Source: Rhizobium albus (lineage in GTDB: Bacteria > Pseudomonadota > Alphaproteobacteria > Rhizobiales > Rhizobiaceae). From it: 64,000 nucleotides of DNA. The translations under genes were made by a program, and so were the position numbers. Each line of letters begins with the position of its first letter. Position 1 is the stretch's first letter. The notes beneath the pieces were generated by a model that was not told the DNA's origin, made no database searches, and worked only from the letters and a program-made list of their open reading frames with translations. Below, piece by piece: positions 21,564 to 30,322 of this stretch. The stretch is from positions 930,001-994,000 of the forward strand of contig BSNO01000001.1 in NCBI GenBank assembly GCA_030160035.1, in the 5' to 3' direction.

Positions 21564-22490
21564 ATGAAAACGAATTGGACTGCCGCCGACATGCCCTCGC
21601 AGGCCGGACGGAGCTTCGTCATCACCGGCACCGGTGGCCTTGGATATGAATGCGGCCTGGCACTCGCGCGCGCAGGAGGCGACGTCATCCTTGCCGGCCG
21701 CAATGCCACGAAAGGGCAGCAGGCGGTGAACTCAATCCGCGCAGCGGTCGCGGGTGCAACCATCAGCTTCGAGCTGCTCGATCTCGCCAGCCTCGCCTCC
21801 ATCACCGCGTTTGGCCAGCGCATGAGGCGTACAAGAAGCAATCTGGATGTGCTGATCAACAATGCCGGCGTCATGGTGCCGCCGAGACGGCAGATGACGG
21901 AAGACGGCTTCGAACTGCAGATCGGCACGAATTACCTTGGCCATTTTGCGCTTACGGCACACTTGCTGCCGCTGCTTGCCAGGGGGGACAAGGCGCGTGT
22001 CGTCAGCTTGTCGAGCATCGCCGCGAGACAAGGTGCAATCGACTTCTCGAACCTCAATGCCGAGCGCTCCTATACGCCAATGCCGATCTATACTCAGTCC
22101 AAGCTCGCCTGCCTGATGCTTGCCTACGAGCTTCAGCGGCGCAGCAACGCCGCAAACTGGGGCATCACCAGCATTGCCGCGCATCCTGGCGTCTCTCGGA
22201 CGGATCTCCTGCACAATGCGCCGGGTCGCTTCAGCTTCAACCGTTTTGCCCGGAGCTTTCTCTGGTTCCTGTTCCAGCCCGCGGCACAGGGCGCGCTTCC
22301 GACACTCTACGCGGCGACGGCTCCCGATGCGCAGCCCGGCGGCTATTATGGACCGCACCGGCTCAGCGAAACGCGTGGCTATCCGGCTGTCGCCAAGCCG
22401 ATCCCGCAGGCCGCGGACGAACAGGTTGCGCGCAGACTCTGGGAGGTGTCGGAAGACATGACGAATGTCAGGTTTGGCGAAGCGATCTAG
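21564..22490 (+). CDS. SDR-family oxidoreductase
   Basis: A 308-residue short-chain dehydrogenase/reductase of the retinol-dehydrogenase-like group. The cofactor motif is FVITGTGGLGYECGLALARAG near residue 18, with NNAGVM and the catalytic Ser-Tyr-Lys set SLSSIAA and YTQSKLA. AGR after the second strand suggests NADP. The C-terminal tail GPHRLSETRGYP is typical of this group. It follows the PmtA-like gene by 83 bp on the same strand and may be regulated by the AraC protein upstream. Confidence 0.9.
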   Translation: MKTNWTAADMPSQAGRSFVITGTGGLGYECGLALARAGGDVILAGRNATKGQQAVNSIRAAVAGATISFELLDLASLASITAFGQRMRRTRSNLDVLINNAGVMVPPRRQMTEDGFELQIGTNYLGHFALTAHLLPLLARGDKARVVSLSSIAARQGAIDFSNLNAERSYTPMPIYTQSKLACLMLAYELQRRSNAANWGITSIAAHPGVSRTDLLHNAPGRFSFNRFARSFLWFLFQPAAQGALPTLYAATAPDAQPGGYYGPHRLSETRGYPAVAKPIPQAADEQVARRLWEVSEDMTNVRFGEAI

Positions 22491-22506
22491 CGGTAGCGCA
22501 GTGATC

Positions 22507-22541
22507 CCATCGGGTACCCTGGAAGGGCCGGTATCCGATGG
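22507..22541. terminator. Hairpin between convergent SDR and transglutaminase genes
   Basis: CCATCGGGTACC and GGTATCCGATGG form a 12-bp stem with one G-T wobble around an 11-nt loop, 17 bp after the SDR stop codon and just before the transglutaminase stop. There is no T-tract, so terminator function is inferred from position. Confidence 0.45.
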
Positions 22542-22555
22542 CGCGTCTGTGGATG

Positions 22556-23395
22556 CTATTCGGTGCTCACCGCATCGGAAGTCCGCAGGTCCGGGTCTGC
22601 GATGCCGTCGGTTCGTTCGATCATGATGGTGACCGGGCCGGGTTCGACCTCGCCGAATGGCGTTGCAAAAGCCACCTCGGCGGCATCGCGGCCGACGCCG
22701 ATCCTCACGAGACCATCGAGATGGGCTTGGCGCGTCGCATCGAAGAGCCACCAGCGTCCGTCGAGATAGGCTTCGAAAACGGCATGGAAGTCGGAGGGGT
22801 GGAGACCGTGCGCATAACAACTGACGAAGCGCGCGGGAATGTTCAGCGCGCGGCAGAAGGCGATGCCGAGATGCGCGAAGTCGCGGCAAACACCGGCGCG
22901 CAGGATGAGGCTCTCATCTGCCGTGGTTTGCGAATCGGATGATCCACGCTCGTAATCGATGTTCTCGTAGATCCAGTTGCAGATCGCGGTCACCAGGCTG
23001 TGGCCGCGCATCATGTGGCCGAATTCGCGATTGGCGAAAGCAGCCAGCCTGTCGGACGAAACGAAGCGCGTGGGGAGCAGGAACGGCATGATCTCCAGCG
23101 GTAGCTCGCCGAGCGGCGTCTCCTCGATCGTGGCCGGATCCGTGCAATAGGGGTCGAGGGTCACTTCGGCCCGGTAGCGGACATTCAGCGGGCCGGGCTG
23201 TGCCGTGATGCTGAGGAAGCGGTTGAGCGAGGTCGGATCGATATAGGTCCGCCGGTTCTCGCCCGCCGAGATCGTGAGCGTCTCGCTGACATCCAGATGT
23301 CGTGCGAGCCTGGCGACCTCGAAGTTGAAAATGAATACGGCCTCGGACTGGATCTCATAGGAAAGGTCGCAGCCGAGAATGAACTTCGTCGCCAT
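22556..23395 (-). CDS. Transglutaminase-like cysteine protease family protein
   Basis: A 279-residue protein with an N-terminal beta-rich domain (residues 1-110) and a transglutaminase-like core. The catalytic triad is visible: C170 in AGVCRDFAHL, H204 in SDFHAVFEAY, D219 in WLFDATR. Bacterial members are usually proteases or peptide-crosslink enzymes, not true transglutaminases. No signal peptide is seen, so it should be cytoplasmic. It stands alone on the minus strand. Length and architecture are normal for the family. Confidence 0.9.
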   Translation of the reverse strand: MATKFILGCDLSYEIQSEAVFIFNFEVARLARHLDVSETLTISAGENRRTYIDPTSLNRFLSITAQPGPLNVRYRAEVTLDPYCTDPATIEETPLGELPLEIMPFLLPTRFVSSDRLAAFANREFGHMMRGHSLVTAICNWIYENIDYERGSSDSQTTADESLILRAGVCRDFAHLGIAFCRALNIPARFVSCYAHGLHPSDFHAVFEAYLDGRWWLFDATRQAHLDGLVRIGVGRDAAEVAFATPFGEVEPGPVTIMIERTDGIADPDLRTSDAVSTE

Positions 23396-23504
23396 TGAGT
23401 CAAATGCCTTGTTGGAGGAAGGCCGACCCTATGACGCGCCGCCTGCAGTGCCAAGCGGGGCAGGGGCGTTTTGCAATACCGTCTCAAGCCTTCCCAGGCG
23501 AGAT

Positions 23505-23521
23505 AGGTAAAACGTTTACCT
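23505..23521. repeat. Inverted repeat upstream of the transglutaminase gene
   Basis: AGGTAAA-acg-TTTACCT, a 7-bp perfect dyad in the 135-bp gap between the HD-GYP gene and the transglutaminase gene. It could be an operator or part of a degenerate interspersed element: the following ACCTGGAACCGTTTTAAG resembles a stretch at 55818-55841. Confidence 0.4.
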
Positions 23522-23530
23522 GGAACCGTT

Positions 23531-24583
23531 TTAAGCGGCCGGCTTCAAATTGGCCCCGTCGCGAGCTGGAGCAGCTATCCGGTCCCTCGCGGATTTAAGG
23601 GCGGCAACGCAGGCTGCGTCGAACTCCACACCGGCTTTTTGATCCAGATAGTCGAAGGCCTGGTCGATGGTCCATGCCGACTTGTAGGGCCGCTCGGTCG
23701 TCAGCGCGTCGAACACATCGGCGACGGCGGCAATGCGGCCTGAAAGCGGGATCGCATCGCCGGCAAGGCCGTGGGGATAGCCGGTGCCGTTCCAGCGTTC
23801 ATGGTGGGCTTCGGCTATTTCCGCAGCCAGTTTCATCAGCCGACACTTGGAATTTGCCAGAATAGCGGCGCCGATGGCGGTGTGCTCGTTCATGTGAGCG
23901 CGCTCTTCAGCATCAAGCGCGCCAGGCTTCAGCAGCACCGCATCGCGAATGCCGACCTTGCCGATATCGTGCATCGGCGCGGCCAGCTCGATGTCCCGGC
24001 AGAGCTCGTCGTCGAGCCCGAGGCCTTCTGCGACCAGGCGGCAATAGCGCGCCATGCGCACCGTGTGCTCGGAGGTTTCGCGGTCCTTGTAACCTGCAGC
24101 CAGGGCGAGCCGGTGGACGATCTCCTCCTCACGTTCGCGAAGCTCGGCCGTGGCCTTTTCGATTTCCGAACGAAGCCATGCTGCGCGGTCGGCGAGCTGG
24201 CGCTGGACGATGCTCAGCCGGACGATGTTGGCGAGCCTTGCCTTGAACTCGACCGGATCGATCGGCTTGTGCAGAAATTCGACCGCGCCCGCCTGGAGGG
24301 CCTCGATGCGGATTGCCTTTTCCTGATCGGCCGTAATCATCACCAGCGGCTGGTCGCGGTAGGAGGGTGCGGCGCGCAGCGCTTTCAGAAGCTCGACGCC
24401 GTTCATTCCCGGCATCTGATAGTCGACGAGCGCGATGTCGTAGGACACGCCAGCCAGTCCATCATGGAGCTCAACGGGATCCATGAACGTCAAGGCCACG
24501 CAGTCCGGCACCTGCAGGACAAGACGCTCCATCATCATCAGGTTCGTTCGGTTGTCTTCCACGATCAGAACGCTCGTCTTCAT
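23531..24583 (-). CDS. REC-HD-GYP response regulator (c-di-GMP phosphodiesterase)
   Basis: A 350-residue two-domain response regulator. The receiver has phosphoacceptor D54 (LVDYQMPGMNG) and K106. A coiled coil (about 125-155) leads to an HD-GYP domain with HD at 205-206 (MHDIGKVG), HHERWNGTGYP at about 260-270 and intact GYP, so it should hydrolyse c-di-GMP. The ATG at 24581-24583 is only 5 bp from the stop codon of the hybrid kinase gene, so the two are one transcript and the kinase (via its HPt) is its likely phosphodonor. Confidence 0.95.
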   Translation of the reverse strand: MKTSVLIVEDNRTNLMMMERLVLQVPDCVALTFMDPVELHDGLAGVSYDIALVDYQMPGMNGVELLKALRAAPSYRDQPLVMITADQEKAIRIEALQAGAVEFLHKPIDPVEFKARLANIVRLSIVQRQLADRAAWLRSEIEKATAELREREEEIVHRLALAAGYKDRETSEHTVRMARYCRLVAEGLGLDDELCRDIELAAPMHDIGKVGIRDAVLLKPGALDAEERAHMNEHTAIGAAILANSKCRLMKLAAEIAEAHHERWNGTGYPHGLAGDAIPLSGRIAAVADVFDALTTERPYKSAWTIDQAFDYLDQKAGVEFDAACVAALKSARDRIAAPARDGANLKPAA

Positions 24584-24588
24584 CGTGC

Positions 24589-26784
24589 TCAGGCGGCGTG
24601 CGCCTGCTCCCCTGCTTCGCGGATGGTGGCCAAACGCTTTTCGATTTCTGTCCCGAGATCGGCCCTCAAGGTTTCGCTGCGTGCTCTCTCGGTAAACGTG
24701 GAGAAATCGACGAACCCCAAATTTGCCGAGGCTCCTTTCAGCGAATGAAGCGCCCTGTCGGCGGATGCGGCGTCGCCGACGCTCAAGGCTGCGTGGAGCG
24801 CCCGAAGAATCCCAGCAGCATCGGAGAAGAAGCTTTCGTCGAGTTCCTTCAGGCCATCGGGACCGAAGGCTTCCGTCAGTTCGAGGCGGCGTTCCTGATC
24901 GATGACCGGATAATCGGAATGGGTGTCGCTGCTGATCGGGGACGAGGAGCTCGCTTCTGGGCCGCGCACGATTTCGGCCAGCCGCGCGAGGGTGATCGGC
25001 TTGGCGACGAAGGCGTCCATTCCGGCTTCCATGCAAAGCGCGCGGTCGGTGTCGGAGGCGTTTGCGGTCATGGCGACGATGCGCGCGCGCTTGCCGGTTT
25101 GCAGTTCGTGCAAGCGGATCTCCCGGGTGGCAGCCAAGCCGTCCATCACCGGCATCTGCATGTCCATCAGGATCAGGTCGAAATCGCCCGCCTTCGCCTG
25201 GGAGACACCTTCCAGGCCATCGATCGCCATGGTGACCCGCTGGCCAAGCTTCTTCAGGAAACGCTGCGCGACATCGCGGTTCACGGCATTGTCTTCGACA
25301 ACAAGGATGTTTCGTACGGGCAATGCGGCGCTTGGGTCGATCGATGCGGTGTCAGCCAGCGGTGCCTGCACCGTTTCGACCGGCAACTCGAACCAGAAGA
25401 CGCTGCCGGATCCCGCGGTGCTTTGCACACCGATATCCCCGCCCATGGCCTCGATCGTTTTTTTGCAGATCGCCAGCCCCAGACCCGTTCCGCCGAAACG
25501 ACGACTGATCGTGCCGTCTTCCTGGGTGAAGGGGTTGAACAGGCGGGGCAGCGCTTCGGCCGATATGCCGATGCCGGTATCGGCGATTTCGAAACGGATG
25601 CGGTTCGGTGCGGGCAGCGAAACGTGCAGCCGCACCTCTCCGTTCTGGGTGAACTTCACAGCGTTCGAGAGCAGATTCAAAAGCACCCGGCGGATGCGCG
25701 TCGGATCCGAAAGCACGGCAAGACCTTGCAGGGAGCTTGATACCTCCAATGCCAGGCGATCGCCCTGATCGGCGGCACGACCGGCGACAACCTCCATTGC
25801 GTCTTCGGCGAGCTTCCCTGGCTCGAAGGGGATCGTCTCAAGCACGAGGTCGCCATGCTCGATCTTCGCGAAGTCGAGGATCTCGTTGATGATCTCGAGA
25901 AGCGCCTGGCCGGAACTTGCGATCACCTTCACGCCGCGGCGGTCTTCCTCCGGCAGATCGGCATGGGCCAGCAGCTCCGTCATGCCTAGGATCGCGTTCA
26001 AGGGCGTGCGGATCTCGTGGCCCATCACTGCCATGAATTCCGATTTCGCCCGGTTGCCGGCCTCTGCCGCAGTGTAGGCCTTTGAAATTTCGTTAGCGGC
26101 CTCTTCCAGCTGGCCGGTGGTGCGGCGGGTCAGTTTCAGCTGGCGCATCAGATTGAGGATGAGCAAAGCGATGGAGACAGCAATGATCAGAACCAGAAGC
26201 GCGGTCGCCTGCTGGATGCGCATAACCTCGGCACGGGCATCCGCCCGCACTGCGGAAACGGAGGTGTTCGTATCCGTCAACATGCGCTCGGTGATGGGAA
26301 TAAGAGCCAAGAGGTCGGACGTGGTGACTGCGAACTCGTCGCGATCGAGGGGCGCAGATGAAGCCATGGCGTTGAAGAACGGTTCAAGGCCGAGGACCTT
26401 GTCGCGGATCGACGCGCGGCTTCCGACAAAGCCGGCGCTCGATGCGAGCGACGTTTCGTATTTGGCGTTGCTGAGGATCGACAGGCGCGAATAGAGGATG
26501 TCGTAGCGCAGAGAGAGCTCCGTGATCCTCGATGCTTCAACTGGCCACTGGGACTGGGCCGCGCTCATGGCATGGGCAAGCGTGCGCGCTTCGCGATCGA
26601 GCTGATAAACGGCCCAGAGCGCGTCTTCACGAATGCCGTCCTGGAGCGCGTTCTGGCGGGCGTAGAGATAGCCGAACGTCGCCACGAGAATGGCCATCAG
26701 CACCGCCGACAGGACGACCAGAAAGGTCGTCTCCCTGCCGGCGCGCTTGATGGCCCTTCGGCTGTGGCGCAGCGCTGGTGTCAC
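24589..26784 (-). CDS. Hybrid sensor histidine kinase with REC and HPt domains
   Basis: A 731-residue membrane kinase. TM1 (about 19-40) and TM2 (about 193-213) enclose a periplasmic helical sensor of about 150 residues. Then follow HisKA with H256 (MGHEIRTPLN), HATPase with N-box LLNLLSNAVKF, DTGIGI and GGTGLGLAICKK, a receiver with D541 (LMDMQMPVMDG), and a C-terminal HPt with H680 (ALHSLKGAS). The full phosphorelay His-Asp-His is intact. Its ATG overlaps the preceding gene by 4 nt (ATGA) and the HD-GYP regulator follows by 5 bp, so signal, relay and output are co-encoded. Confidence 0.95.
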   Translation of the reverse strand: MTPALRHSRRAIKRAGRETTFLVVLSAVLMAILVATFGYLYARQNALQDGIREDALWAVYQLDREARTLAHAMSAAQSQWPVEASRITELSLRYDILYSRLSILSNAKYETSLASSAGFVGSRASIRDKVLGLEPFFNAMASSAPLDRDEFAVTTSDLLALIPITERMLTDTNTSVSAVRADARAEVMRIQQATALLVLIIAVSIALLILNLMRQLKLTRRTTGQLEEAANEISKAYTAAEAGNRAKSEFMAVMGHEIRTPLNAILGMTELLAHADLPEEDRRGVKVIASSGQALLEIINEILDFAKIEHGDLVLETIPFEPGKLAEDAMEVVAGRAADQGDRLALEVSSSLQGLAVLSDPTRIRRVLLNLLSNAVKFTQNGEVRLHVSLPAPNRIRFEIADTGIGISAEALPRLFNPFTQEDGTISRRFGGTGLGLAICKKTIEAMGGDIGVQSTAGSGSVFWFELPVETVQAPLADTASIDPSAALPVRNILVVEDNAVNRDVAQRFLKKLGQRVTMAIDGLEGVSQAKAGDFDLILMDMQMPVMDGLAATREIRLHELQTGKRARIVAMTANASDTDRALCMEAGMDAFVAKPITLARLAEIVRGPEASSSSPISSDTHSDYPVIDQERRLELTEAFGPDGLKELDESFFSDAAGILRALHAALSVGDAASADRALHSLKGASANLGFVDFSTFTERARSETLRADLGTEIEKRLATIREAGEQAHAA

Positions 26785-27284
26785 TCGATGACCTCGATCG
26801 CCTTGATCTGCCAGACCGAGCGGGAGAAGTACTTTTCGTTATAAAGTTCGGGGTTGAGGTCGAACGGGTAGACCATGAACAGCGGGCCCTTGTCGCGAAC
26901 CGACATCGGCTTGCCGTTCATCGCAAGTGCGAGAATGGTTTCGTAGTCGGTTGCATCGGAGACGGGCACTTCTGCGGAGTAGTCGTTGAGCGCGGTGACC
27001 CGAAGCGTTTTGCCGTGCGCGCCGACTTCCGCAAGAAGCGCACGCAGAAGCGGGCCATCGAAAGCGGTCTCGCCCTCGGTCCACGGAGTTTCCATGGTTC
27101 CGGTGCGGCCGGGCAGGTCCTGCAGCATCGGGAGGTCGAAAACGGCAGCGCCATCGCTGTTGGTCTCGGTGATGGCGCCGGTGATGGTGAGGATGACGGG
27201 GTCGGTCGGGGCATCGAGTGCCAGGGCTGGCTGGCAGAAAAGCATTGCAAGTGCAGCGGCGCTGGCGAGAACTTTGGCTCGCAT
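26781..27284 (-). CDS. Periplasmic sulfite-oxidase-fold (molybdopterin-binding-like) protein
   Basis: A 167-residue exported protein with signal peptide (ending QPALA). The mature domain (VILTITGAI, then TAFDGPLLRALLAEVGA, LNDYSAEVPVSD, MVYPFDLNPELYNEKY) has the oxidoreductase molybdopterin-binding (SUOX) fold. The mature part has no cysteine, so the usual Cys ligand to molybdenum is missing and enzymatic activity is doubtful. It is translationally coupled (4-nt overlap) to the hybrid kinase, which suggests a ligand-binding or redox-sensing partner of the kinase's periplasmic domain. Confidence 0.85.
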   Translation of the reverse strand: MRAKVLASAAALAMLFCQPALALDAPTDPVILTITGAITETNSDGAAVFDLPMLQDLPGRTGTMETPWTEGETAFDGPLLRALLAEVGAHGKTLRVTALNDYSAEVPVSDATDYETILALAMNGKPMSVRDKGPLFMVYPFDLNPELYNEKYFSRSVWQIKAIEVIE

Positions 27285-27435
27285 GATGACACCTATGGGT
27301 TGCCTTCAAGGGCAAATGGATGTGGGGGATGAGACTGGCATGCCGCATTCAAACGGCGCGGACCGAGTGGCCTGATGCCGCCGGCACGATGTGGCCGGTC
27401 GATCCAATGCCAACGTACAACAGGCGTATCTAAAA

Positions 27436-27447
27436 CACCTTAAGGTG
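27436..27447. promoter_or_regulatory. 12-bp palindrome CACCTTAAGGTG
   Basis: A perfect palindrome, CACCTTAAGGTG, in the 247-bp gap between the catabolic operon's end and the signalling operon's start. It may be an operator for the signalling operon; no regulator is assigned. Confidence 0.35.
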
Positions 27448-27457
27448 ATGCCTAAAA

Positions 27458-27498
27458 ATGTGGGGATCGCCAGCGTTTGGACAACGCTGACCCCACAT
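27458..27498. terminator. Long imperfect hairpin at the end of the catabolic operon
   Basis: ATGTGGGG (27458-27465) pairs with CCCCACAT (27491-27498), and inside it CAGCGTT (27471-27477) pairs with AACGCTG (27483-27489) around a TGGAC loop, with a 5-nt bulge on one side. On the minus strand it lies 33 bp after the SDR stop and is followed by TTTTTAGG, which fits a terminator for the eight-gene operon. Confidence 0.6.
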
Positions 27499-27531
27499 GA
27501 ATTGAAACGAAACGTTGCGGTGCGTGTCGAA

Positions 27532-28263
27532 TTAAAGGATCGAACCACCGACGCTTGCGCCGCCGCAGACATAGAGTGTCTGGCCGGTCACGAAGCTCGA
27601 TTTCGGATCGCAGAAGAAGAGGAATGCGTTCGTCACATCCTCCACCGTGCCGAGACGGCCAACGGGGATCTTGGTGGCGAGTTCCGCCTCGCGGTCGCTG
27701 TCCTTGGGGATGATGCCCCAGAAATTGTCGGTCAGGATCGGGCCCGGCGCAACGACGTTGACCGTAATGCCGTGTTTGGCCAATTCCAGCGCCCAGGTGC
27801 GCGCCATGCCGATCATGCCGGCTTTCGAGGCGCTGTAGGCCGTGCGGGTCGGGGCGCCGAGTGCTGCGCGCGAGGCATTGAACATCACGCGGCCGAAGTG
27901 CTGTTCCTTCATTGCCGGCAAAAACGACTGAAGCAGGGTCAGCGCCGATCCGAGATGAAGCTGCGCGAGGCCGGTGATGTCCTCCGGTTTCGCATCCTCG
28001 ATCAGGTTCGGCCAGATAAGCCCGGCATTGTGGACGAGATGTGTGACCCGGTGATCCTTCGCGATCGTCGCAGCCGCCTGTTTCACTGCGTCCGCATCGA
28101 GAAGATCGGCTTCCACCGAAAACAGCCGGTCATGCGATTTTTCCGGCGCGCGGCGTGCGACGGACACCACAGTGTAGCCCTGTTCGAGCAGGCGGTCGGC
28201 AAGATCGGCGCCGATGCCCTTGTTGCCGCCGGTGATGACGGCCGTGAACTGAGGCTTGCTCAT
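27532..28263 (-). CDS. SDR-family dehydrogenase, last gene of the Rieske operon
   Basis: A 243-residue classical SDR: cofactor motif VITGGNKGIGADLADRLLEQG, NAG in VHNAGLIWP, and active-site Tyr/Lys in YSASKAGMIG; the C-terminal FVTGQTLYVCGGASVGGS is typical of 3-oxoacyl reductase-like SDRs. The substrate is probably a hydroxylated intermediate or its CoA ester. Its ATG overlaps the cyclase gene's stop by 4 nt. Unlike the SDR domain at 29063-30322, all its catalytic residues are intact. Confidence 0.93.
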   Translation of the reverse strand: MSKPQFTAVITGGNKGIGADLADRLLEQGYTVVSVARRAPEKSHDRLFSVEADLLDADAVKQAAATIAKDHRVTHLVHNAGLIWPNLIEDAKPEDITGLAQLHLGSALTLLQSFLPAMKEQHFGRVMFNASRAALGAPTRTAYSASKAGMIGMARTWALELAKHGITVNVVAPGPILTDNFWGIIPKDSDREAELATKIPVGRLGTVEDVTNAFLFFCDPKSSFVTGQTLYVCGGASVGGSIL

Positions 28264-29066
28264 GCATCTTTTCCCGGAACAAGCGCGATGACGCGCAGGG
28301 GGCTGCCAGTGCCCTTCTTGATCTTCAGCGGGGTCGCCACGATGACCGCGCCCGTCGGCGGCAAGCGGTCGAGATTGTTGAGGCACTGCAGCCCATAGCG
28401 GCCCGCGCCATGCAGGATGAAATGCGCGGGGTAGGGCGGCGTGTAGTGCATGCCTTGGCCGGCGTCCGTGCCGACTGTCTCCGTGCCGAAGCCGCGGATG
28501 CCACGCTCCTCGACCAGAAGTCTGATCGCGTCGGGTGTCGGGCCCGGTGAATGGGGGCCGTCGTCGCGCATGTTGAGATAATGGGCACCGCGTCGCTTCG
28601 ACCAGTCCGTGCGCATCAGCACCCAGCTATCTGCCGGGATCGGCCCATGGGACTTTTCCCAATCGAGGATGATCTCGGGCGTCAGCTCGAAATCTTCGTT
28701 CTGACGTGCACCCGCCGAGCAATCGATCACGCAGACCGGACCGACGAAGCGATCGACCGGGATCTCGTCGACATTGCCGTTCGGGATGTCGCGGCCGGAG
28801 ATCCAATGCGACGGTGCATCGAAATGCGTGCCGGTATGCTCGCACAGGCTGATATTGTGCCACTTCCAGGCCGGACCGCGATGGTCGTAGGCGGAAATTT
28901 CCTCCATGCGAAAGCGGGCACATTGGCCGAATTCCGGCGGCAGGATGATGACGGGAAAATCCTGGTCCAGCGTGTGGGTGAGATCCACCACTTCGATGCT
29001 GCCCGAAGCGATGGCGCCCGCCATCTGCGCCAGCAGATCGGCGCTCTTGATATCGACCGCGTTCAT
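28260..29066 (-). CDS. Cyclase-family (kynurenine formamidase/isatin hydrolase-like) metal hydrolase
   Basis: A 268-residue member of the cyclase family, which hydrolyses amide, ester or lactam-like bonds with Mn or Zn (examples: KynB, isatin hydrolase). The metal-binding signature HTGTHFDAPSHW is intact, as is the later YPAHFILHGAGRYGLQCLNNLD region. The position in a Rieske/CoA-ligase operon suggests a ring-opening or lactone/amide hydrolysis step. It overlaps the neighbours on both sides by 4 nt. The start MNAVDIK fits the overlap with the fusion gene upstream. Confidence 0.9.
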   Translation of the reverse strand: MNAVDIKSADLLAQMAGAIASGSIEVVDLTHTLDQDFPVIILPPEFGQCARFRMEEISAYDHRGPAWKWHNISLCEHTGTHFDAPSHWISGRDIPNGNVDEIPVDRFVGPVCVIDCSAGARQNEDFELTPEIILDWEKSHGPIPADSWVLMRTDWSKRRGAHYLNMRDDGPHSPGPTPDAIRLLVEERGIRGFGTETVGTDAGQGMHYTPPYPAHFILHGAGRYGLQCLNNLDRLPPTGAVIVATPLKIKKGTGSPLRVIALVPGKDA

Positions 29067-30322
29067 CGGGCTTCTCCCGCCTCGGCAATCATCTCGCGTT
29101 CCAGGAGCTTCGGGCCTTGGCGCCAGCGCTCGATCAGATCCTTGGCGACGTCGCCGACATAGACGTCCTCGAGCCCATCCTTCAGACCTGCCACGACGGA
29201 TCGCGCAAGGGCGGAGGGCGCGACCTTGGGTGGCGGCAGCGGCTGGTGCCATTCGTCCTCGGTGGGGCCGGTATAGACGTTGAGGACGCGCACGCCACCC
29301 GGCGCCATTTCCGCCCGCAGGCATTGAGACAGCGACAGCGCAGCGGCGTTGGACGCCGAGAACACACCATAGGCCGGCATGTTGGCATAGGCGTAGACGG
29401 ACAGGATGTTGACCCAGGCAGCGGCGCTGTTGACGCCGTCGGCGCCCCTGTTCCGCATGGGGGGTCCAAAGGCCTGGGCGAGCCGCATGAGGCCGAGCAC
29501 GTTGGTCTCGAATTCGTCGCGGGCGAAGACGGTGTCGCCGCGGTCCATGATGCCGCCGGGGCGGATGAAGCGCGCATTGTTGACGAGGATGTCAGTCTTG
29601 CCGCCGATCTCGCCGGCTAGCTCGGTCACGGATTGCGTGTCGGTGACATCGAGCGGAACGATCGCGACATTGGCGATGGCCGCAAGTGCAGCACGATGCG
29701 GGTAGGGCCGCCAGCCTTCCGGCTCGCCGACGAAGATGGTCGTGGCGCCCGCATCCGCAAACGCCTTGGCGAGCGCCACCGAGTTTTCGTTGCGCGCATC
29801 GGTGATGAGCACACGGCGGAATTTCGGATCGGCGGTCAGTTCGCGCAGTTGAGGATCGTCCGCCATGTTGGCACTCCCATCCACGGGCAGAGCGAAGAAG
29901 ACGCCCTGGCCCGATTTGTCGAGGCGATTGATGAGCCGCACGGCCGCTTCGCGCGCGACATCACCGTGCACATGCGCCATCACCGATGGCCCTGCATCGA
30001 GTTTCACCGAGCCGACGCGCCATGGCGTCCGCTCACGGAAATAGACACTGGTCGACGTTCGAACCGTCGTCTCCGCGATCAGCTGGCCGGTCGGTTCGAC
30101 GTCGCGCCATTTGAGGTCGACGGAAAGGCACGTCGAGCAGGCATCGCGCGGCGGATACTGCAGCGCGCCGCAGGCTTCGCAGCCCTGCAGCATGAACCGG
30201 CCTTCCGCGGCCGCGACCGCCAGCCCGAGCGCGGCACGGCTGCGCATGCCGGATGGCAGCGCCGGAACGCGCGTGCGCTTCTGGGGGTCTTTCTTTGGTG
30301 GCGGCGAGAGCGGATCGGTCAT
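29063..30322 (-). CDS. DUF35 (zinc-ribbon OB-fold) fused to a degenerate SDR domain
   Basis: A 419-residue two-domain protein. Residues about 40-150 are a DUF35 acyl-CoA-associated module: rubredoxin-like zinc ribbon with C48, C51, C62, C65 (CEACGALQYPPRDACSTC) and an OB-fold. Residues about 168-410 are an SDR domain, but its Gly-rich motif is replaced (VLITDARNENSV), NNAG is NNAR, and the catalytic Tyr and Lys are F321 and N325 (AYGVFSASN). DUF35 proteins pair with thiolase-like enzymes, including steroid retro-aldolases; the thiolase-like gene is immediately upstream, overlapping by 4 nt. The SDR half is probably structural or non-catalytic. Confidence 0.9.
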   Translation of the reverse strand: MTDPLSPPPKKDPQKRTRVPALPSGMRSRAALGLAVAAAEGRFMLQGCEACGALQYPPRDACSTCLSVDLKWRDVEPTGQLIAETTVRTSTSVYFRERTPWRVGSVKLDAGPSVMAHVHGDVAREAAVRLINRLDKSGQGVFFALPVDGSANMADDPQLRELTADPKFRRVLITDARNENSVALAKAFADAGATTIFVGEPEGWRPYPHRAALAAIANVAIVPLDVTDTQSVTELAGEIGGKTDILVNNARFIRPGGIMDRGDTVFARDEFETNVLGLMRLAQAFGPPMRNRGADGVNSAAAWVNILSVYAYANMPAYGVFSASNAAALSLSQCLRAEMAPGGVRVLNVYTGPTEDEWHQPLPPPKVAPSALARSVVAGLKDGLEDVYVGDVAKDLIERWRQGPKLLEREMIAEAGEAR

